From NCBI RefSeq assembly GCF_018205975.1, contig NZ_CP073577.1, positions 1,054,001 through 1,118,000 of the forward strand: a DNA stretch of 64,000 bases. The letters are read 5' to 3'. The notes below the pieces were generated by a model, which saw only the letters and a program-made list of their open reading frames with translations, was not told the DNA's origin and made no database searches. Made by a program: the position numbers and the translations under genes. Within the stretch, counting starts at the first letter, position 1; every line of letters starts with the position of its first letter. Shown one piece after another: positions 36,705-45,933 of the stretch. The stretch comes from Erythrobacter sp. JK5 (lineage in GTDB: Bacteria; Pseudomonadota; Alphaproteobacteria; Sphingomonadales; Sphingomonadaceae).

Positions 36705-37313
36705 ATGGCAGACACAAGCACCACGAAAACACCGGCCAAGACCTCGGCCAAGGGTTCGACCAGCAAATCGACATCGCCCAAGAAGGCTTCGCCGAAAAAG
36801 ACGGCGGCCACCGCCAAGGCTTCCGATGCGTCGACCGGCACAGCAGAAGCGAAGAGCCGCTTCAATGCCGCTCTCGAGGAAGCGAGGGCCGGAGCCGCCG
36901 CGCTACGCAGCGAAGCGGGAACCCGTGCCGATGCATACCGCGAACAGGCTCGCAGCAAAGGAGACGACCTTATGAGCGAGGCGCGCCAGTATGGCGAAAA
37001 AGCAAAGACCCGCGCAGGCGAACTCGCCACCGACGGTAAATCCGCTGCAAGCGATGCGATCGCTTCGATCGGCAAGGTCGTGGGCGACACCGCCGATCAG
37101 ATCGACAACCGTTTCGGCGAGCAATACGGCGATTACGCCCGCAAAGCGTCGCGCAGCCTGGCCGAAACCTCGGCCAAGCTCGAAGCCAAGAGCGTCGAGG
37201 AAATCGGCGAGGACGCGCGCGAGTTCGTGCGCAAGAGCCCCGGCGTGGCGGTAGGCATCGCTGCGGTGGCGGGATTTCTCCTCGCACGCATGTTCCGCGG
37301 CCCGCGCGGCTGA
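36705..37313 (+). CDS. ElaB/YqjD/DUF883-like membrane-anchored protein
   Basis: A 202-residue protein. The first 50 residues are a Lys/Ser/Thr/Ala-rich low-complexity tail (KTSAKGSTSKSTSPKKAS) as found in histone-like repeats. The middle is a long amphipathic helix region, and a single C-terminal membrane helix follows (SPGVAVGIAAVAGFLLARM at about 180-198), the layout of ElaB/YqjD proteins that tie ribosomes or DNA to the membrane in E. coli. It leads a three-gene operon with a holin-like protein and a second YqjD-like protein. Confidence 0.75.
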   Translation: MADTSTTKTPAKTSAKGSTSKSTSPKKASPKKTAATAKASDASTGTAEAKSRFNAALEEARAGAAALRSEAGTRADAYREQARSKGDDLMSEARQYGEKAKTRAGELATDGKSAASDAIASIGKVVGDTADQIDNRFGEQYGDYARKASRSLAETSAKLEAKSVEEIGEDAREFVRKSPGVAVGIAAVAGFLLARMFRGPRG

Positions 37314-37337
37314 CCGCAGGCGAGCGGGGGGCCGTTC

Positions 37338-37811
37338 ATGCTCGACGACAAGGGACCGGCAGGTCCGCAAGGCGATCCCGATGCGCCGCTGTCCCCTGCT
37401 TCACCGGGTCTGAAGCCGGACCCTTCCGTCGCGTCCGAAGACGATGTCTCCGGCGATGAGGGGCTGTTCGAGGAACTGGCCGCACTGGTCGACGACGGGC
37501 GGACCTACGCCGAAGCCGAGATCGCGTTTCAGAAGACCCGCGCGTCGCTTGCCGGGCGCAGCGTCGGAATGGCGGCGGTGTTCGCCGTTCTCGCCATCAT
37601 CGCGCTGCACATCGCCTTTCTCGCGCTGGCGGTCGGACTGGTGATCGCGCTCGCCCCGCTGGTCAGCATCTGGGGTGCGATTGCGATCGTCGTCGGCGCG
37701 CTGCTGTTGCTGGTGGCCTTGCTCGCGCGCGCCGCAATGCGGCAGGGCACACGGATAGGAGCCCTGTTCGAAAGTCCGCCCAAGCTCGAACCGACGGACG
37801 GCGACACGTGA
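37338..37811 (+). CDS. Phage-holin-family (DUF1469-like) membrane protein
   Basis: A 157-residue protein with a 55-residue polar N-terminus and two strong adjacent membrane helices (about 75-100 and 108-130), the pattern of the 'phage holin family' proteins that accompany YqjD/YqjC in proteobacteria. It is probably an envelope stress or structure protein, not a phage holin: no phage genes are near. The stop overlaps the next start as GTGA. Confidence 0.7.
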   Translation: MLDDKGPAGPQGDPDAPLSPASPGLKPDPSVASEDDVSGDEGLFEELAALVDDGRTYAEAEIAFQKTRASLAGRSVGMAAVFAVLAIIALHIAFLALAVGLVIALAPLVSIWGAIAIVVGALLLLVALLARAAMRQGTRIGALFESPPKLEPTDGDT

Positions 37812-38755
37812 CCGGACTGCCCGAACAATTCCTCGAAGACCGGGCGCTGCGCGATGCGGCACGCCAGGTGTTGATGGCCGATCTCGCGCATGCGAAGGCA
37901 AGCCTTTCGGGCAAGTCGATCGCCAATCGTGTCGGCAGCCGCGTGGGCGACGGAGCGAAAGACGTGTTCGAAGTCGCCAGAACTCACGCGGAAGACAACC
38001 GCGGAATCCTCGCGGCCCTGATCGGGGCGATCGTCCTGTTCTTCGCGCGCGAGCCGATTTTCGAAATACTCGGCATTGCCAAACCGGACGGTGACGACGA
38101 CATGTCCGGCGACGAAACTGAGCAGGAGGGCGCGGACCCTGCGCCGCCCCCGCCCCCGAATCCTACGGAGACGACTATGACCGATAATCTGCCCGCCACC
38201 GCCTCCGAAAAACGCGACGAGCTGCGCGCCAAGATCGAGGCGAGCGAACGCCGCATCGCCCAGCGTACGCTCGCCGACCAGGCGCGCGAGGCCGCGAGCG
38301 CCGCCACCGAATACACGCGGCAGCACCCGTTTACCGTGCTCGGTGGAGCTATCGCGGTCGGAGTCGTCATCGGTCTGATGACCAAGCCGGGGCGGCGAGC
38401 GGTGACACGCGCAGCGACCGGAACCGTAAGCGCAGTCGGAGGCGCCGCATCGGGCGCCGCGAAGAGCGTCGGCGGTGCGGCCAGAGCGCGCGGCGCAGCG
38501 ATCGGCACCCTGTTTACCGATGCAATCGTCGCCTACGGCATGAGACTGATCGACGACGTGCTCGACACTGCGCGAAGCGGCCAGGACAGGATCGAGGATC
38601 TGGGCGACAGCGCCGCTGCAAAGTCGCGCGAAATGAAGCGCGAGGCCGGATACATGGCCGGAACCGCAGCTGACAAGTCGCGCACCATCGCCCGCCGCAC
38701 CCGTCGCCGGGCAGAACGCGCGGTACGCGGTATCAAGGATCGTGTCGCGAACTAG
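37808..38755 (+). CDS. YqjD-like membrane protein with two membrane segments
   Basis: A 315-residue protein with GTG start overlapping the preceding stop. It looks like two joined units: residues 1-130 with one membrane helix (ILAALIGAIVLFFAREPIF) and a Pro-rich linker (PAPPPPPNP), then a DUF3618/YqjD-like unit from the internal Met at about 124 (MTDNLPATASEKRDELRAKI) with a helix FTVLGGAIAVGVVIGLM. The end is Arg-rich. A fusion of two formerly separate genes is plausible, because the second half has its own start-like ATG (38177) and a ribosome-like GGAG before it. Confidence 0.65.
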   Translation: MTGLPEQFLEDRALRDAARQVLMADLAHAKASLSGKSIANRVGSRVGDGAKDVFEVARTHAEDNRGILAALIGAIVLFFAREPIFEILGIAKPDGDDDMSGDETEQEGADPAPPPPPNPTETTMTDNLPATASEKRDELRAKIEASERRIAQRTLADQAREAASAATEYTRQHPFTVLGGAIAVGVVIGLMTKPGRRAVTRAATGTVSAVGGAASGAAKSVGGAARARGAAIGTLFTDAIVAYGMRLIDDVLDTARSGQDRIEDLGDSAAAKSREMKREAGYMAGTAADKSRTIARRTRRRAERAVRGIKDRVAN

Positions 38756-38841
38756 GCGTTAGCCGCCATCGGGACAGACTTGCCCCGCTCGCGCGGTGCG
38801 CTATGGCGCGCCCATAACACCATCTCCCCAAGGATCAGGCT

Positions 38842-39072
38842 ATGGAAGAAACCACCCCGAACCAGCGGCTCCACCTCGTGATGGGTGGCCGCGTCAAGGA
38901 CCCGCGCGGACACGAGTTCCAGGACCCGGAAAGCCTGCACGTCGTCGGTGTGTTCAGTTCCTATGACGATGCGGTCGAAGCCTGGCGCGCGCAGGCGCAG
39001 CGCACGGTCGACGATGCCGAAATGAAATATGTGGTGGTCCACATTCACAAGCTGCTGACCCCGGACAAGTAG
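38842..39072 (+). CDS. DUF4170 domain protein
   Basis: A 76-residue protein that matches the alphaproteobacterial DUF4170 type: LHLVMGGRVKDP, VGVFSSYDDAVEAWRAQAQRTVDDAEMKY, VVHIHKLL. Its function is unknown; members often sit near small-molecule or envelope genes. A good ribosome site precedes it, and a GNAT acetyltransferase starts 8 bases after its stop. Confidence 0.85.
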   Translation: MEETTPNQRLHLVMGGRVKDPRGHEFQDPESLHVVGVFSSYDDAVEAWRAQAQRTVDDAEMKYVVVHIHKLLTPDK

Positions 39073-39080
39073 GCCGGGCG

Positions 39081-39581
39081 GTGGCCTATGCTATCCGCCC
39101 GTTCCGCGCTGACGACGCGCCGGCGCTGGCGGACCTGACGCTGGATGCAATCCGGGCGGTCGGTTCTGCTAAATACACGCCCGAGCAGGTGGAAGCCTGG
39201 GCGGCACGGCATCCCGGACCAGACCGGTTCCTCGAGAGGTTCCGGAACGGCGCCACGATCATCGTCGCAGCTGACGCCGACGACCATGCGGTCGCCTACA
39301 CGCTGCTCGAGCCGAACGGGCACCTCGACATGCTGTATTGCCACCCCGAGCACACCCGGCGCGGGTTGGCCGATCAACTGCTGGTGCAGGCCGAACAGGC
39401 GGCACGCGCTGCCGGGATCGAGCGACTCTACACCGAAGCGAGTGAACTGGCCCGCCCGGCGTTCGAGCGCGCCGGGTACACGGCGCTGAATCGCCGCGAC
39501 TTCGCAATCTCGCACGACCGGCAGGACGGCACCCGCAGCGTGCCGATCCACAACTACGCGATGGAAAAGTGTTTGGCGTGA
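39081..39581 (+). CDS. GNAT-family N-acetyltransferase
   Basis: A 166-residue acetyltransferase started by GTG 39081. The GNAT core is visible: IRPFRADDAPALADL at the start, MLYCHPEHTRRGLADQLL supplying the acetyl-CoA-binding R/Q-x-x-G-x-G/A loop, and the C-terminal FERAGYTALNRRDF. The substrate is unknown. A pair of short palindromes follows its stop directly. Confidence 0.88.
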   Translation: MAYAIRPFRADDAPALADLTLDAIRAVGSAKYTPEQVEAWAARHPGPDRFLERFRNGATIIVAADADDHAVAYTLLEPNGHLDMLYCHPEHTRRGLADQLLVQAEQAARAAGIERLYTEASELARPAFERAGYTALNRRDFAISHDRQDGTRSVPIHNYAMEKCLA

Positions 39582-39631
39582 GCTCCTGCGAAAGCAGGAG
39601 CCCGGCGCCATGCAATCCTGCTTTCGCAGGA
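39582..39631. repeat. REP-like palindrome pair
   Basis: GCTCCTGCGAAAGCAGGAGC (39582-39601) is a perfect 8-base stem with a GAAA tetraloop. Fifteen bases on, TCCTGCTTTCGCAGGA (39616-39631) is the same palindrome with the loop on the other strand. Placed between convergent genes (acetyltransferase and greA) they look like a REP/BIME-type element and could end transcription from either side. Confidence 0.7.
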
Positions 39632-39643
39632 CAACACGATCGT

Positions 39644-40120
39644 TCAGATGAATTCGATCTTGTTGACGAGGTAGAACTTGTCGCCCGCAGGCACCGTCAC
39701 TTCGATCTCGTCGTCGACCTGTTTGCCGATCAGCGCTCGCGCCAGGGGCGAAGAATAGGAAATGCGGCCCTTGGCGGCATCCGCTTCGGTCTGGCCGACG
39801 ATCTGATACTTCACCGGCTTGTCGTCTTCATCGAGCAACGTCACGGTCGCGCCGAAGATGATCTTGTCGCCCGAAAGGCTCGCAGGGTCGATGATCTGCG
39901 CGCGGCTGACCTTGTCTTCGAGATCGGCGATCTGCGCTTCGACCTGGCCCTGGCGCTCTTTCGCGGCGTGGTATTCGGCATTTTCCGACAGGTCGCCATG
40001 CGCACGCGCTTCCTCGATCGCATCGACGATGCGCGGCCTTTCGGCGCGCAACGCCTTGAGATCGCTGGTCAGACGCTCATACCCCTCCGCGAGCATCGGA
40101 ACCTTTTCCATCGTGGCCAT
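39644..40120 (-). CDS. greA: Transcription elongation factor GreA
   Basis: A 158-residue factor that rescues backtracked RNA polymerase by stimulating transcript cleavage. ATG 40120 ([15 protein letters not shown]) is set by AAGGAAAG upstream. The coiled-coil tip with acidic residues [35 protein letters not shown] and the closing [15 protein letters not shown] are standard. It follows carB on the same strand, a common gene order. Confidence 0.97.
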   Translation of the reverse strand: MATMEKVPMLAEGYERLTSDLKALRAERPRIVDAIEEARAHGDLSENAEYHAAKERQGQVEAQIADLEDKVSRAQIIDPASLSGDKIIFGATVTLLDEDDKPVKYQIVGQTEADAAKGRISYSSPLARALIGKQVDDEIEVTVPAGDKFYLVNKIEFI

Positions 40121-40233
40121 CCGTTTCTTTCCTTCTGGTCCCATCCCGGCGCAAATCGCATGATTTCGAGTGCGACCGCTGCTCAATTGGCGGTCCGAAA
40201 GGCGAAAATGTCGGGAGAGACGGCGTGGTTGCG

Positions 40234-43200
40234 TCAGCTATAATAGTCCTGCAACGAGCGGACTTCAAGCTCCTCTGGTGCAATCGCTGCAATCGCCCGG
40301 GCCGCGGCATCCGAAGCAGCCGCCGTGGTGTAATACGGCACCTTCTTCTCCAGCGCGGTCGCACGGATCGATTTTGAATCCATCAGCGATTGCCAACCCT
40401 CGGTGGTGTTGAAAATCAGCGCGATCTCGCCGTCGATGATCTTGTCGACGATATGCGGCTGCCCTTCGGCGACCTTGTTGATCCGTTCCACCGCGAGGCC
40501 CTGTTCTGCGAGATAGCTTTGTGTCCCGCCGGTTGCGATCACCTTGAACCCCTGTCCGATCAGACTCTTGACCGCCGGAACAATCACCGGCTTGTCGGTG
40601 TTCTTGACCGAAACGAACACGGTCCCCTCGCGCGGGAGCGTCATGCCCGTGCCCATCTGCGATTTGAGAAACGCGGCCTCGAAGCTGGTGTCGATCCCCA
40701 TCACCTCGCCGGTCGATTTCATTTCGGGGGTGAGCACCGGATCGGCGCCGGGGAACCGGTTGAACGGGAACACCGCTTCCTTGATGGCCATGTACGGCAG
40801 ATCGCGCTTGAACGGCTCGAAGGTGCTCAGCATCTCGCCTGTCATCACGCGGCTGGCGATCTTGGCGACCGGCTGGCCGATGGCTTTCGCGACGAACGGC
40901 ACGGTGCGGCTGGCGCGCGGGTTGACCTCGATCAGGTACACTTCGCCGTCCTTGACCGCGAACTGCACGTTCATCAGCCCTATGACGTTTAGCGCCCTGG
41001 CGAGCGCATCGGCCTGACGCTCCATTTCCTCGACGATCTCTGCGGGCAGCGAATAGGGCGGCAGGGTGCAGGCGCTGTCGCCCGAGTGCACCCCGGCTTC
41101 CTCGATATGCTGCATCACTCCGGCGATGCGCACTTCCTCGCCATCGCACAGCGCATCGACATCGCATTCGGTCGCGTCGCGCAGGTACTGGTCGACCAGC
41201 ACCGGGCTGTCGCCCGACACATTCACGGCGGTCTTGATGTAATCATCAAGCTGCGCTTCGGAATCGACGATTTCCATCGCCCGCCCGCCGAGCACGTAGG
41301 AGGGGCGCAGCAGCACCGGATAGCCGATCCGCGCGGCAACCGCCGCCGCCTCGTCGCGGCTGTAGGCGATACCGTTTTCGGGCTGCTTGAGTTTCAATTT
41401 GTTGACCAGCTTGGCAAACCGCTCGCGGTCCTCGGCGAGGTCGATCGCATCGGGGCTGGTGCCGAGGATCGGGATTCCCTCATCCTCCAGCGCCTGCGCG
41501 AGCTTCAACGGCGTCTGCCCGCCGAATTGCACGATCACCCCGGCCATTTCGCCGGTGGACATTTCGACCCGCAGAATCTCGAGCACGTCCTCGGCCGTCA
41601 GCGGCTCGAAATACAACCGGTCCGAGGTGTCGTAATCAGTCGAAACCGTCTCCGGGTTGCAGTTGATCATGATCGTTTCGAAGCCCTGCTCCGCCAGCGC
41701 GAAACAGGCATGGACGCAGCAATAATCGAACTCGATCCCCTGCCCGATCCGGTTCGGCCCGCCGCCGAGGATGACGACCTTCTTGCGGTCGCTCGGATCG
41801 GCTTCGCATTCGGGCTCGCCGAAGCTGGGGGCCTCGTAGGTCGAATACATGTAGGGCGTGATCGCTTCGAATTCGGCGGCGCAGCTGTCGATCCGCTTGA
41901 ACACCGGCAGCACGCCGAGTTTGCGGCGCAATTGGCGCACCTCTTCCTCGCTGGTCGCACCTGCCATGGCTTGCAGCGCGTCGTGCAGCAGCCCGGAGCG
42001 CTTGGCCTGCGTTTCCGCCATGCCGCCCGCGACCCCGACCGAGCGCACCGCCAGCGTCGCGAGACGCTTGTCGGAAAAGCCCATGCTCTTGAGCCGCCGC
42101 AGTCCGGCCGCATCGGTCGGCAGCCCATCGGCCTGCACTTCGCGCTCCGCAGCGATGATCGCCTCGATCTGGCGCAGGAACCACGGATCATAACCGGTGA
42201 TCGGGTGGATGTCCTCGACGCTCAGCCCCTCGCGGAATGCCTGCGCCACCTTGAGCAGCCGGTCCGGGGTCCTCCGCGAAAGCGCTGCGGTGATGACATC
42301 GGTCGCCACCCCTTCGAGCTCGGGCACGCGGTTGAACCCGTCGAGCCCGGTTTCGAGACCGCGCAGCGCCTTCTGCATCGATTCCGCGAAATTGCGCCCG
42401 ATCGCCATCACCTCGCCGACCGATTTCATCGCGGTCGACAGCGTCGCTTCGGTGCCCTTGAACTTCTCGAACGCGAAGCGCGGGATCTTGGTCACGACGT
42501 AGTCGATGGTCGGCTCGAAGCTCGCCGGGGTCGCGCCGGTGATCTCGTTGGTGATCTCGTCGAGCGTGTAGCCCACCGCCAGTTTCGCCGCGACGCGCGC
42601 GATCGGGAAGCCGGTGGCCTTGGATGCCAGCGCCGACGAGCGCGAGACGCGCGGGTTCATCTCGATCACGATCAGGCGGCCGTCCTTGGGATTGACCGCA
42701 AACTGCACGTTCGATCCGCCGGTCTCGACCCCGATCTCGCGCAGCACCTCGATGCTGGCGGTGCGCATGATCTGGTATTCCTTGTCGGTCAGCGTCAGTG
42801 CCGGGGCGACCGTGATCGAATCCCCGGTGTGGACGCCCATCGGATCGACATTCTCGATCGAGCAGATGATGATGCAATTGTCCGCCTTGTCGCGGACGAC
42901 CTCCATTTCGTATTCCTTCCAGCCGAGCAGCGATTCCTCGATCAGCACCTCGGTGGTGGGCGAAGCGTCGAGCCCGTCGGATACAATCTTGTCGAACTCG
43001 GCCTTGTTGTAGGCGATTCCCCCGCCCGTCCCGCCGAGCGTGAAGCTGGGGCGGATGATCGCGGGCAGACCGGTATGGTCGATCAGCGCGCGGGCTTGTT
43101 CGAGAGTGTTGGCAACGCCGCTGCGCGCGCTTTCGAGCCCGATGGAATCCATCGCCTCGCGGAACCGCTGGCGGTTTTCGGCCTTGTCGATCGCGTCGGC

Positions 43201-43557
43201 CTTGGCCCCGATCATCTCGACCCCGTGCTCGGCCAGCACACCCATCTCGTCGAGCTTCAGCGCGCAGTTGAGCGCGGTCTGCCCGCCCATCGTCGGCAGC
43301 AGCGCGTCGGGCTTTTCCTTGGCGATGATCTTGGCGACGATTTCGGGCGTGATCGGCTCGATATAGGTCGCGTCGGCAAACTCCGGATCGGTCATGATCG
43401 TCGCCGGGTTGGAGTTGACGAGGATGACCCGGTAGCCCTCCTCCTTCAACGCCTTGATCGCCTGCGTGCCCGAGTAATCGAACTCGCAGGCCTGCCCGAT
43501 GATGATTGGGCCTGCGCCGATGACGAGGATGGATTGTATATCTGTGCGACGTGGCAT
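40234..43557 (-). CDS. carB: Carbamoyl-phosphate synthase large subunit
   Basis: A 1107-residue subunit making carbamoyl phosphate for arginine and pyrimidines. The duplicated ATP-grasp halves are both seen: [20 protein letters not shown] and the second [20 protein letters not shown]. The C-terminal MGS-like allosteric domain ([17 protein letters not shown]) is complete. It is close to the family's usual length. Its partner carA lies about 500 bases upstream, separated by an oppositely oriented DUF559 gene. Confidence 0.98.
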   Translation of the reverse strand: MPRRTDIQSILVIGAGPIIIGQACEFDYSGTQAIKALKEEGYRVILVNSNPATIMTDPEFADATYIEPITPEIVAKIIAKEKPDALLPTMGGQTALNCALKLDEMGVLAEHGVEMIGAKADAIDKAENRQRFREAMDSIGLESARSGVANTLEQARALIDHTGLPAIIRPSFTLGGTGGGIAYNKAEFDKIVSDGLDASPTTEVLIEESLLGWKEYEMEVVRDKADNCIIICSIENVDPMGVHTGDSITVAPALTLTDKEYQIMRTASIEVLREIGVETGGSNVQFAVNPKDGRLIVIEMNPRVSRSSALASKATGFPIARVAAKLAVGYTLDEITNEITGATPASFEPTIDYVVTKIPRFAFEKFKGTEATLSTAMKSVGEVMAIGRNFAESMQKALRGLETGLDGFNRVPELEGVATDVITAALSRRTPDRLLKVAQAFREGLSVEDIHPITGYDPWFLRQIEAIIAAEREVQADGLPTDAAGLRRLKSMGFSDKRLATLAVRSVGVAGGMAETQAKRSGLLHDALQAMAGATSEEEVRQLRRKLGVLPVFKRIDSCAAEFEAITPYMYSTYEAPSFGEPECEADPSDRKKVVILGGGPNRIGQGIEFDYCCVHACFALAEQGFETIMINCNPETVSTDYDTSDRLYFEPLTAEDVLEILRVEMSTGEMAGVIVQFGGQTPLKLAQALEDEGIPILGTSPDAIDLAEDRERFAKLVNKLKLKQPENGIAYSRDEAAAVAARIGYPVLLRPSYVLGGRAMEIVDSEAQLDDYIKTAVNVSGDSPVLVDQYLRDATECDVDALCDGEEVRIAGVMQHIEEAGVHSGDSACTLPPYSLPAEIVEEMERQADALARALNVIGLMNVQFAVKDGEVYLIEVNPRASRTVPFVAKAIGQPVAKIASRVMTGEMLSTFEPFKRDLPYMAIKEAVFPFNRFPGADPVLTPEMKSTGEVMGIDTSFEAAFLKSQMGTGMTLPREGTVFVSVKNTDKPVIVPAVKSLIGQGFKVIATGGTQSYLAEQGLAVERINKVAEGQPHIVDKIIDGEIALIFNTTEGWQSLMDSKSIRATALEKKVPYYTTAAASDAAARAIAAIAPEELEVRSLQDYYS

Positions 43558-43568
43558 TATGTGCTCCG

Positions 43569-44070
43569 AAGCCCCTTCCCTTGAGAAAAGGGGTTGGGGA
43601 TGGGTGTAGTGCGATGACTGAGAAGCGCCTCACCGGCGTGGCGCGCAAACTGCGCAACGATCCAACCGAAGCGGAAAAGCGGCTGTGGTCGCACCTGCGC
43701 GCAAGCCGGATGGGCGCGAAATTCGTCCGTCAGTCTCCGATTGGCGATTTCATCGCGGACTTCGCGTGCCGCAGCCTGAGAATTGCGATTGAACTCGACG
43801 GAGGACAGCACACCGCAGAGGCTGACGCTGCCCGAACGCAGATCATCGAAGCGCACGGCTACCGCGTGATCCGCTTCTGGAATCACGAGGTGCTTGAGAA
43901 CACTGATGGTGTACTCGAAGCGATCAAGCGCGAAATCGAAATAGCGCGCAACTGCTAAGCCCCCTCCCTTGAGGGAGGGGGTTGGGGTGGGTGTGCGACG
44001 CCCGAGTTGTCGCCCTGCCCCATCACCGCTGAACCCCCATCCCCAACCCTTCCCCAAGGGGAAGGGAGAG
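43569..44070. repeat. G-rich repeats bounding the DUF559 gene
   Basis: Two direct copies flank the DUF559 gene: 43569-43614 and 43957-44000, each reading AAGCCCC, then CCCTTGAG, then GGGGTTGGGG and TGGGTGT. A third, inverted copy is at 44032-44070 (hairpin CCCTTCCCC-AA-GGGGAAGGG), and a fragment at 44092-44111 lies inside the last codons of carA. Such repeats commonly accompany DUF559 genes in Sphingomonadales, and the arrangement here looks like an inserted cassette. Confidence 0.75.
43614..43958 (+). CDS. DUF559 (Vsr-like) endonuclease-fold protein
   Basis: A 114-residue protein of the DUF559 family, a restriction-endonuclease fold related to Vsr. Motifs: [45 protein letters not shown], and a C-terminal [14 protein letters not shown]. 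The D...E-x-D-G-x-Q-H pattern suggests a catalytic site. Substrate and role are unknown. It runs against carA and carB, between them, and is framed by direct repeats, so it is probably a mobile cassette. Confidence 0.85.
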   Translation: MTEKRLTGVARKLRNDPTEAEKRLWSHLRASRMGAKFVRQSPIGDFIADFACRSLRIAIELDGGQHTAEADAARTQIIEAHGYRVIRFWNHEVLENTDGVLEAIKREIEIARNC

Positions 44071-44071
44071 A

Positions 44072-45274
44072 TCATGAATCGGACCGAAGATCCTCACCCC
44101 AACCCCCAACGAATTTCTCGAACAGGTAGAAGCTATCCTGCGGCCCCGGTGACGCCTCCGGGTGGTACTGCACCCCGAACGCCTGCTTGCCCTTCACGGC
44201 AATCCCGCAATTGGAGCCGTCGAACAGGCTCACATGCGTCTGCTCCACCTCCGGCGGCAGCGTGTCGGCGTCGACCGCGAAGCCGTGGTTCATGCTGGTG
44301 ATCTCGACCAGCCCGGCGGTTTCGCCCCAGCCCTCCCCGACCCGCTGGACCGGATGGTTCGCGCCGCGGTGGCCCTGGTGCATCTTTGTCGTTTTCGCGC
44401 CCGCCGCCAGCGCAAGCATCTGGTGGCCGAGGCAAATGCCGAACAAAGGCACATCGGCATCCAGCAGCGCCTTGATCACCGGCACCGCATACTCACCGGT
44501 CGCAGCCGGATCGCCCGGGCCGTTGGAGAGGAACACGCCGTCGGGCTCCAGCGCCATGATCTCGTCGAACGAGGTCTTCGCCGGAACCACCGTCACCTTC
44601 GCACCCGCTTTGACGAGATTGCGGAAGATGTTGTCCTTCGCGCCGTAATCGATCGCGACCACGTGCGGCTTGTTCGACCAGTCGGCCCGGCCGTATCCAT
44701 GCCCGAGCCGCCAATACCCCCCGGCCCAGTCCTCGCGCTGTGCGCGCGTGACCTTGATCGCGAGATCGAGCCCTTCGAGCCCCGACCATTGCTGCGCCTG
44801 CGCCAGCAACGCATCGAGATCGAACTGGCCTTCCGGATCATGCGCGATCACCGCGTTGGGCGCGCCGCTCTGCCGGATGCGCCGGGTCAGTGCGCGGGTG
44901 TCGACGCCCGACAGGCCGATCTTGCCGTGCCTTTCCATCCATTCGGTAAAGCGCTCCAGCGAGCGGAAGTTCGAAGGCTCGGTCACATCCTCGCGCACCA
45001 CGCAGCCGACTGCGCTTTCGACCGCGCTTTCGACATCTTCGGCATTCGCACCGACATTGCCGATATGCGGAAAGGTGAAGGTGACGATCTGCGCCGCGTA
45101 AGAGGGATCGGTCATCACCTCCTGATATCCCGTCATCGCGGTGTTGAAGCACACCTCGCCCACCGCACTGCCGCTCGCGCCGAACCCCCGGCCCCAGATC
45201 ACGCTGCCATCGGCCAGAACGAGGACTCCTGTCGCCCCCTTGGGTTGCGCAGGACGGGAGGCAGCAGAAGCCAT
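44072..45274 (-). CDS. carA: Carbamoyl-phosphate synthase small subunit
   Basis: A 400-residue glutaminase subunit feeding ammonia to CarB. The class I glutamine amidotransferase triad is present: nucleophile Cys in PLFGICLGHQMLALA and the His-Glu pair in QYHPEASPGP. The N-terminal domain (LVLADGSVIWGRGFG and TAMTGYQEVMTDPSYAAQIV) is normal. The last dozen residues or so (GGWGEDLRSDS) run into a G-rich repeat, so the native end may have been altered by it. Confidence 0.97.
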   Translation of the reverse strand: MASAASRPAQPKGATGVLVLADGSVIWGRGFGASGSAVGEVCFNTAMTGYQEVMTDPSYAAQIVTFTFPHIGNVGANAEDVESAVESAVGCVVREDVTEPSNFRSLERFTEWMERHGKIGLSGVDTRALTRRIRQSGAPNAVIAHDPEGQFDLDALLAQAQQWSGLEGLDLAIKVTRAQREDWAGGYWRLGHGYGRADWSNKPHVVAIDYGAKDNIFRNLVKAGAKVTVVPAKTSFDEIMALEPDGVFLSNGPGDPAATGEYAVPVIKALLDADVPLFGICLGHQMLALAAGAKTTKMHQGHRGANHPVQRVGEGWGETAGLVEITSMNHGFAVDADTLPPEVEQTHVSLFDGSNCGIAVKGKQAFGVQYHPEASPGPQDSFYLFEKFVGGWGEDLRSDS

Positions 45275-45420
45275 TCGGGCTCTCCGGGTCAGGGTTTCCA
45301 GCGATGTCGCTAAGTCTCATCCGCTAGGGCCGTGCGCGGTGCGCGTCAACCTAGGCGAACGCGCTCGGTTGCGTTAGAGCGCGCTCCAGCACCCTTCCAT
45401 CCACAGAAAGTTCCAGAGCA

Positions 45421-45873
45421 ATGATCCGCGACGATATCAAGGCTGCCACCATCACCGCCATGAAAGCCGGCGAAAAAGGCCGCACCGCGACGCTCCGCCA
45501 GATCGCGGCCAAGATCAAGGACCGCGATATCGAAGAGCGGACCAGCGGCAAGGATATCCCCGACGACGAGCTGGTGACCTCGGTGCTGCAGAAGATGGCC
45601 AAGCAGCGCCGCGAATCGATCGAAATGTACGAACAGGGCGGCCGCCAGGAGCTGGCCGACAACGAAAAGGCCGAACTCGCGGTGATTGATGAGTTCCTGC
45701 CGCAGATGATGAGCGAGGAAGAGACGAAGGCCGCGATCGAGGCGATCAAGGCCGAAACCGGCGCGTCATCGATGAAGGACATGGGCCAGGTCATGGGTGC
45801 GCTCAAGGCGAAGCACGGCGCGGTGCTCGATGGTAAGCTGGCGAGCGGGCTGGTGAAAGCGGCGCTCAGCTAA
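45421..45873 (+). CDS. GatB/YqeY domain protein
   Basis: A 150-residue protein of the YqeY type, like the tail domain of the tRNA amidotransferase GatB. Motifs: AGEKGRTATLRQIAAKIKDRDIEERT, KMAKQRRESIEMYEQGGRQELADNEKAEL and a final GxMKDMGQVMGALKAKHG-like helix. Its precise role is unknown; it may bind tRNA. It lies divergent from carA and just before dnaG, as in many bacteria. Confidence 0.93.
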   Translation: MIRDDIKAATITAMKAGEKGRTATLRQIAAKIKDRDIEERTSGKDIPDDELVTSVLQKMAKQRRESIEMYEQGGRQELADNEKAELAVIDEFLPQMMSEEETKAAIEAIKAETGASSMKDMGQVMGALKAKHGAVLDGKLASGLVKAALS

Positions 45874-45933
45874 TCACAGCCTATTCCACAGAGTGCGCTT
45901 GAACGCGCGCGCATTCGGACGCACTCTTCACCC

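Noticed and set aside
37338-37811. A prophage remnant because of the holin-like protein
   Set aside because: The neighbours are YqjD-type envelope proteins and no other phage gene is present.
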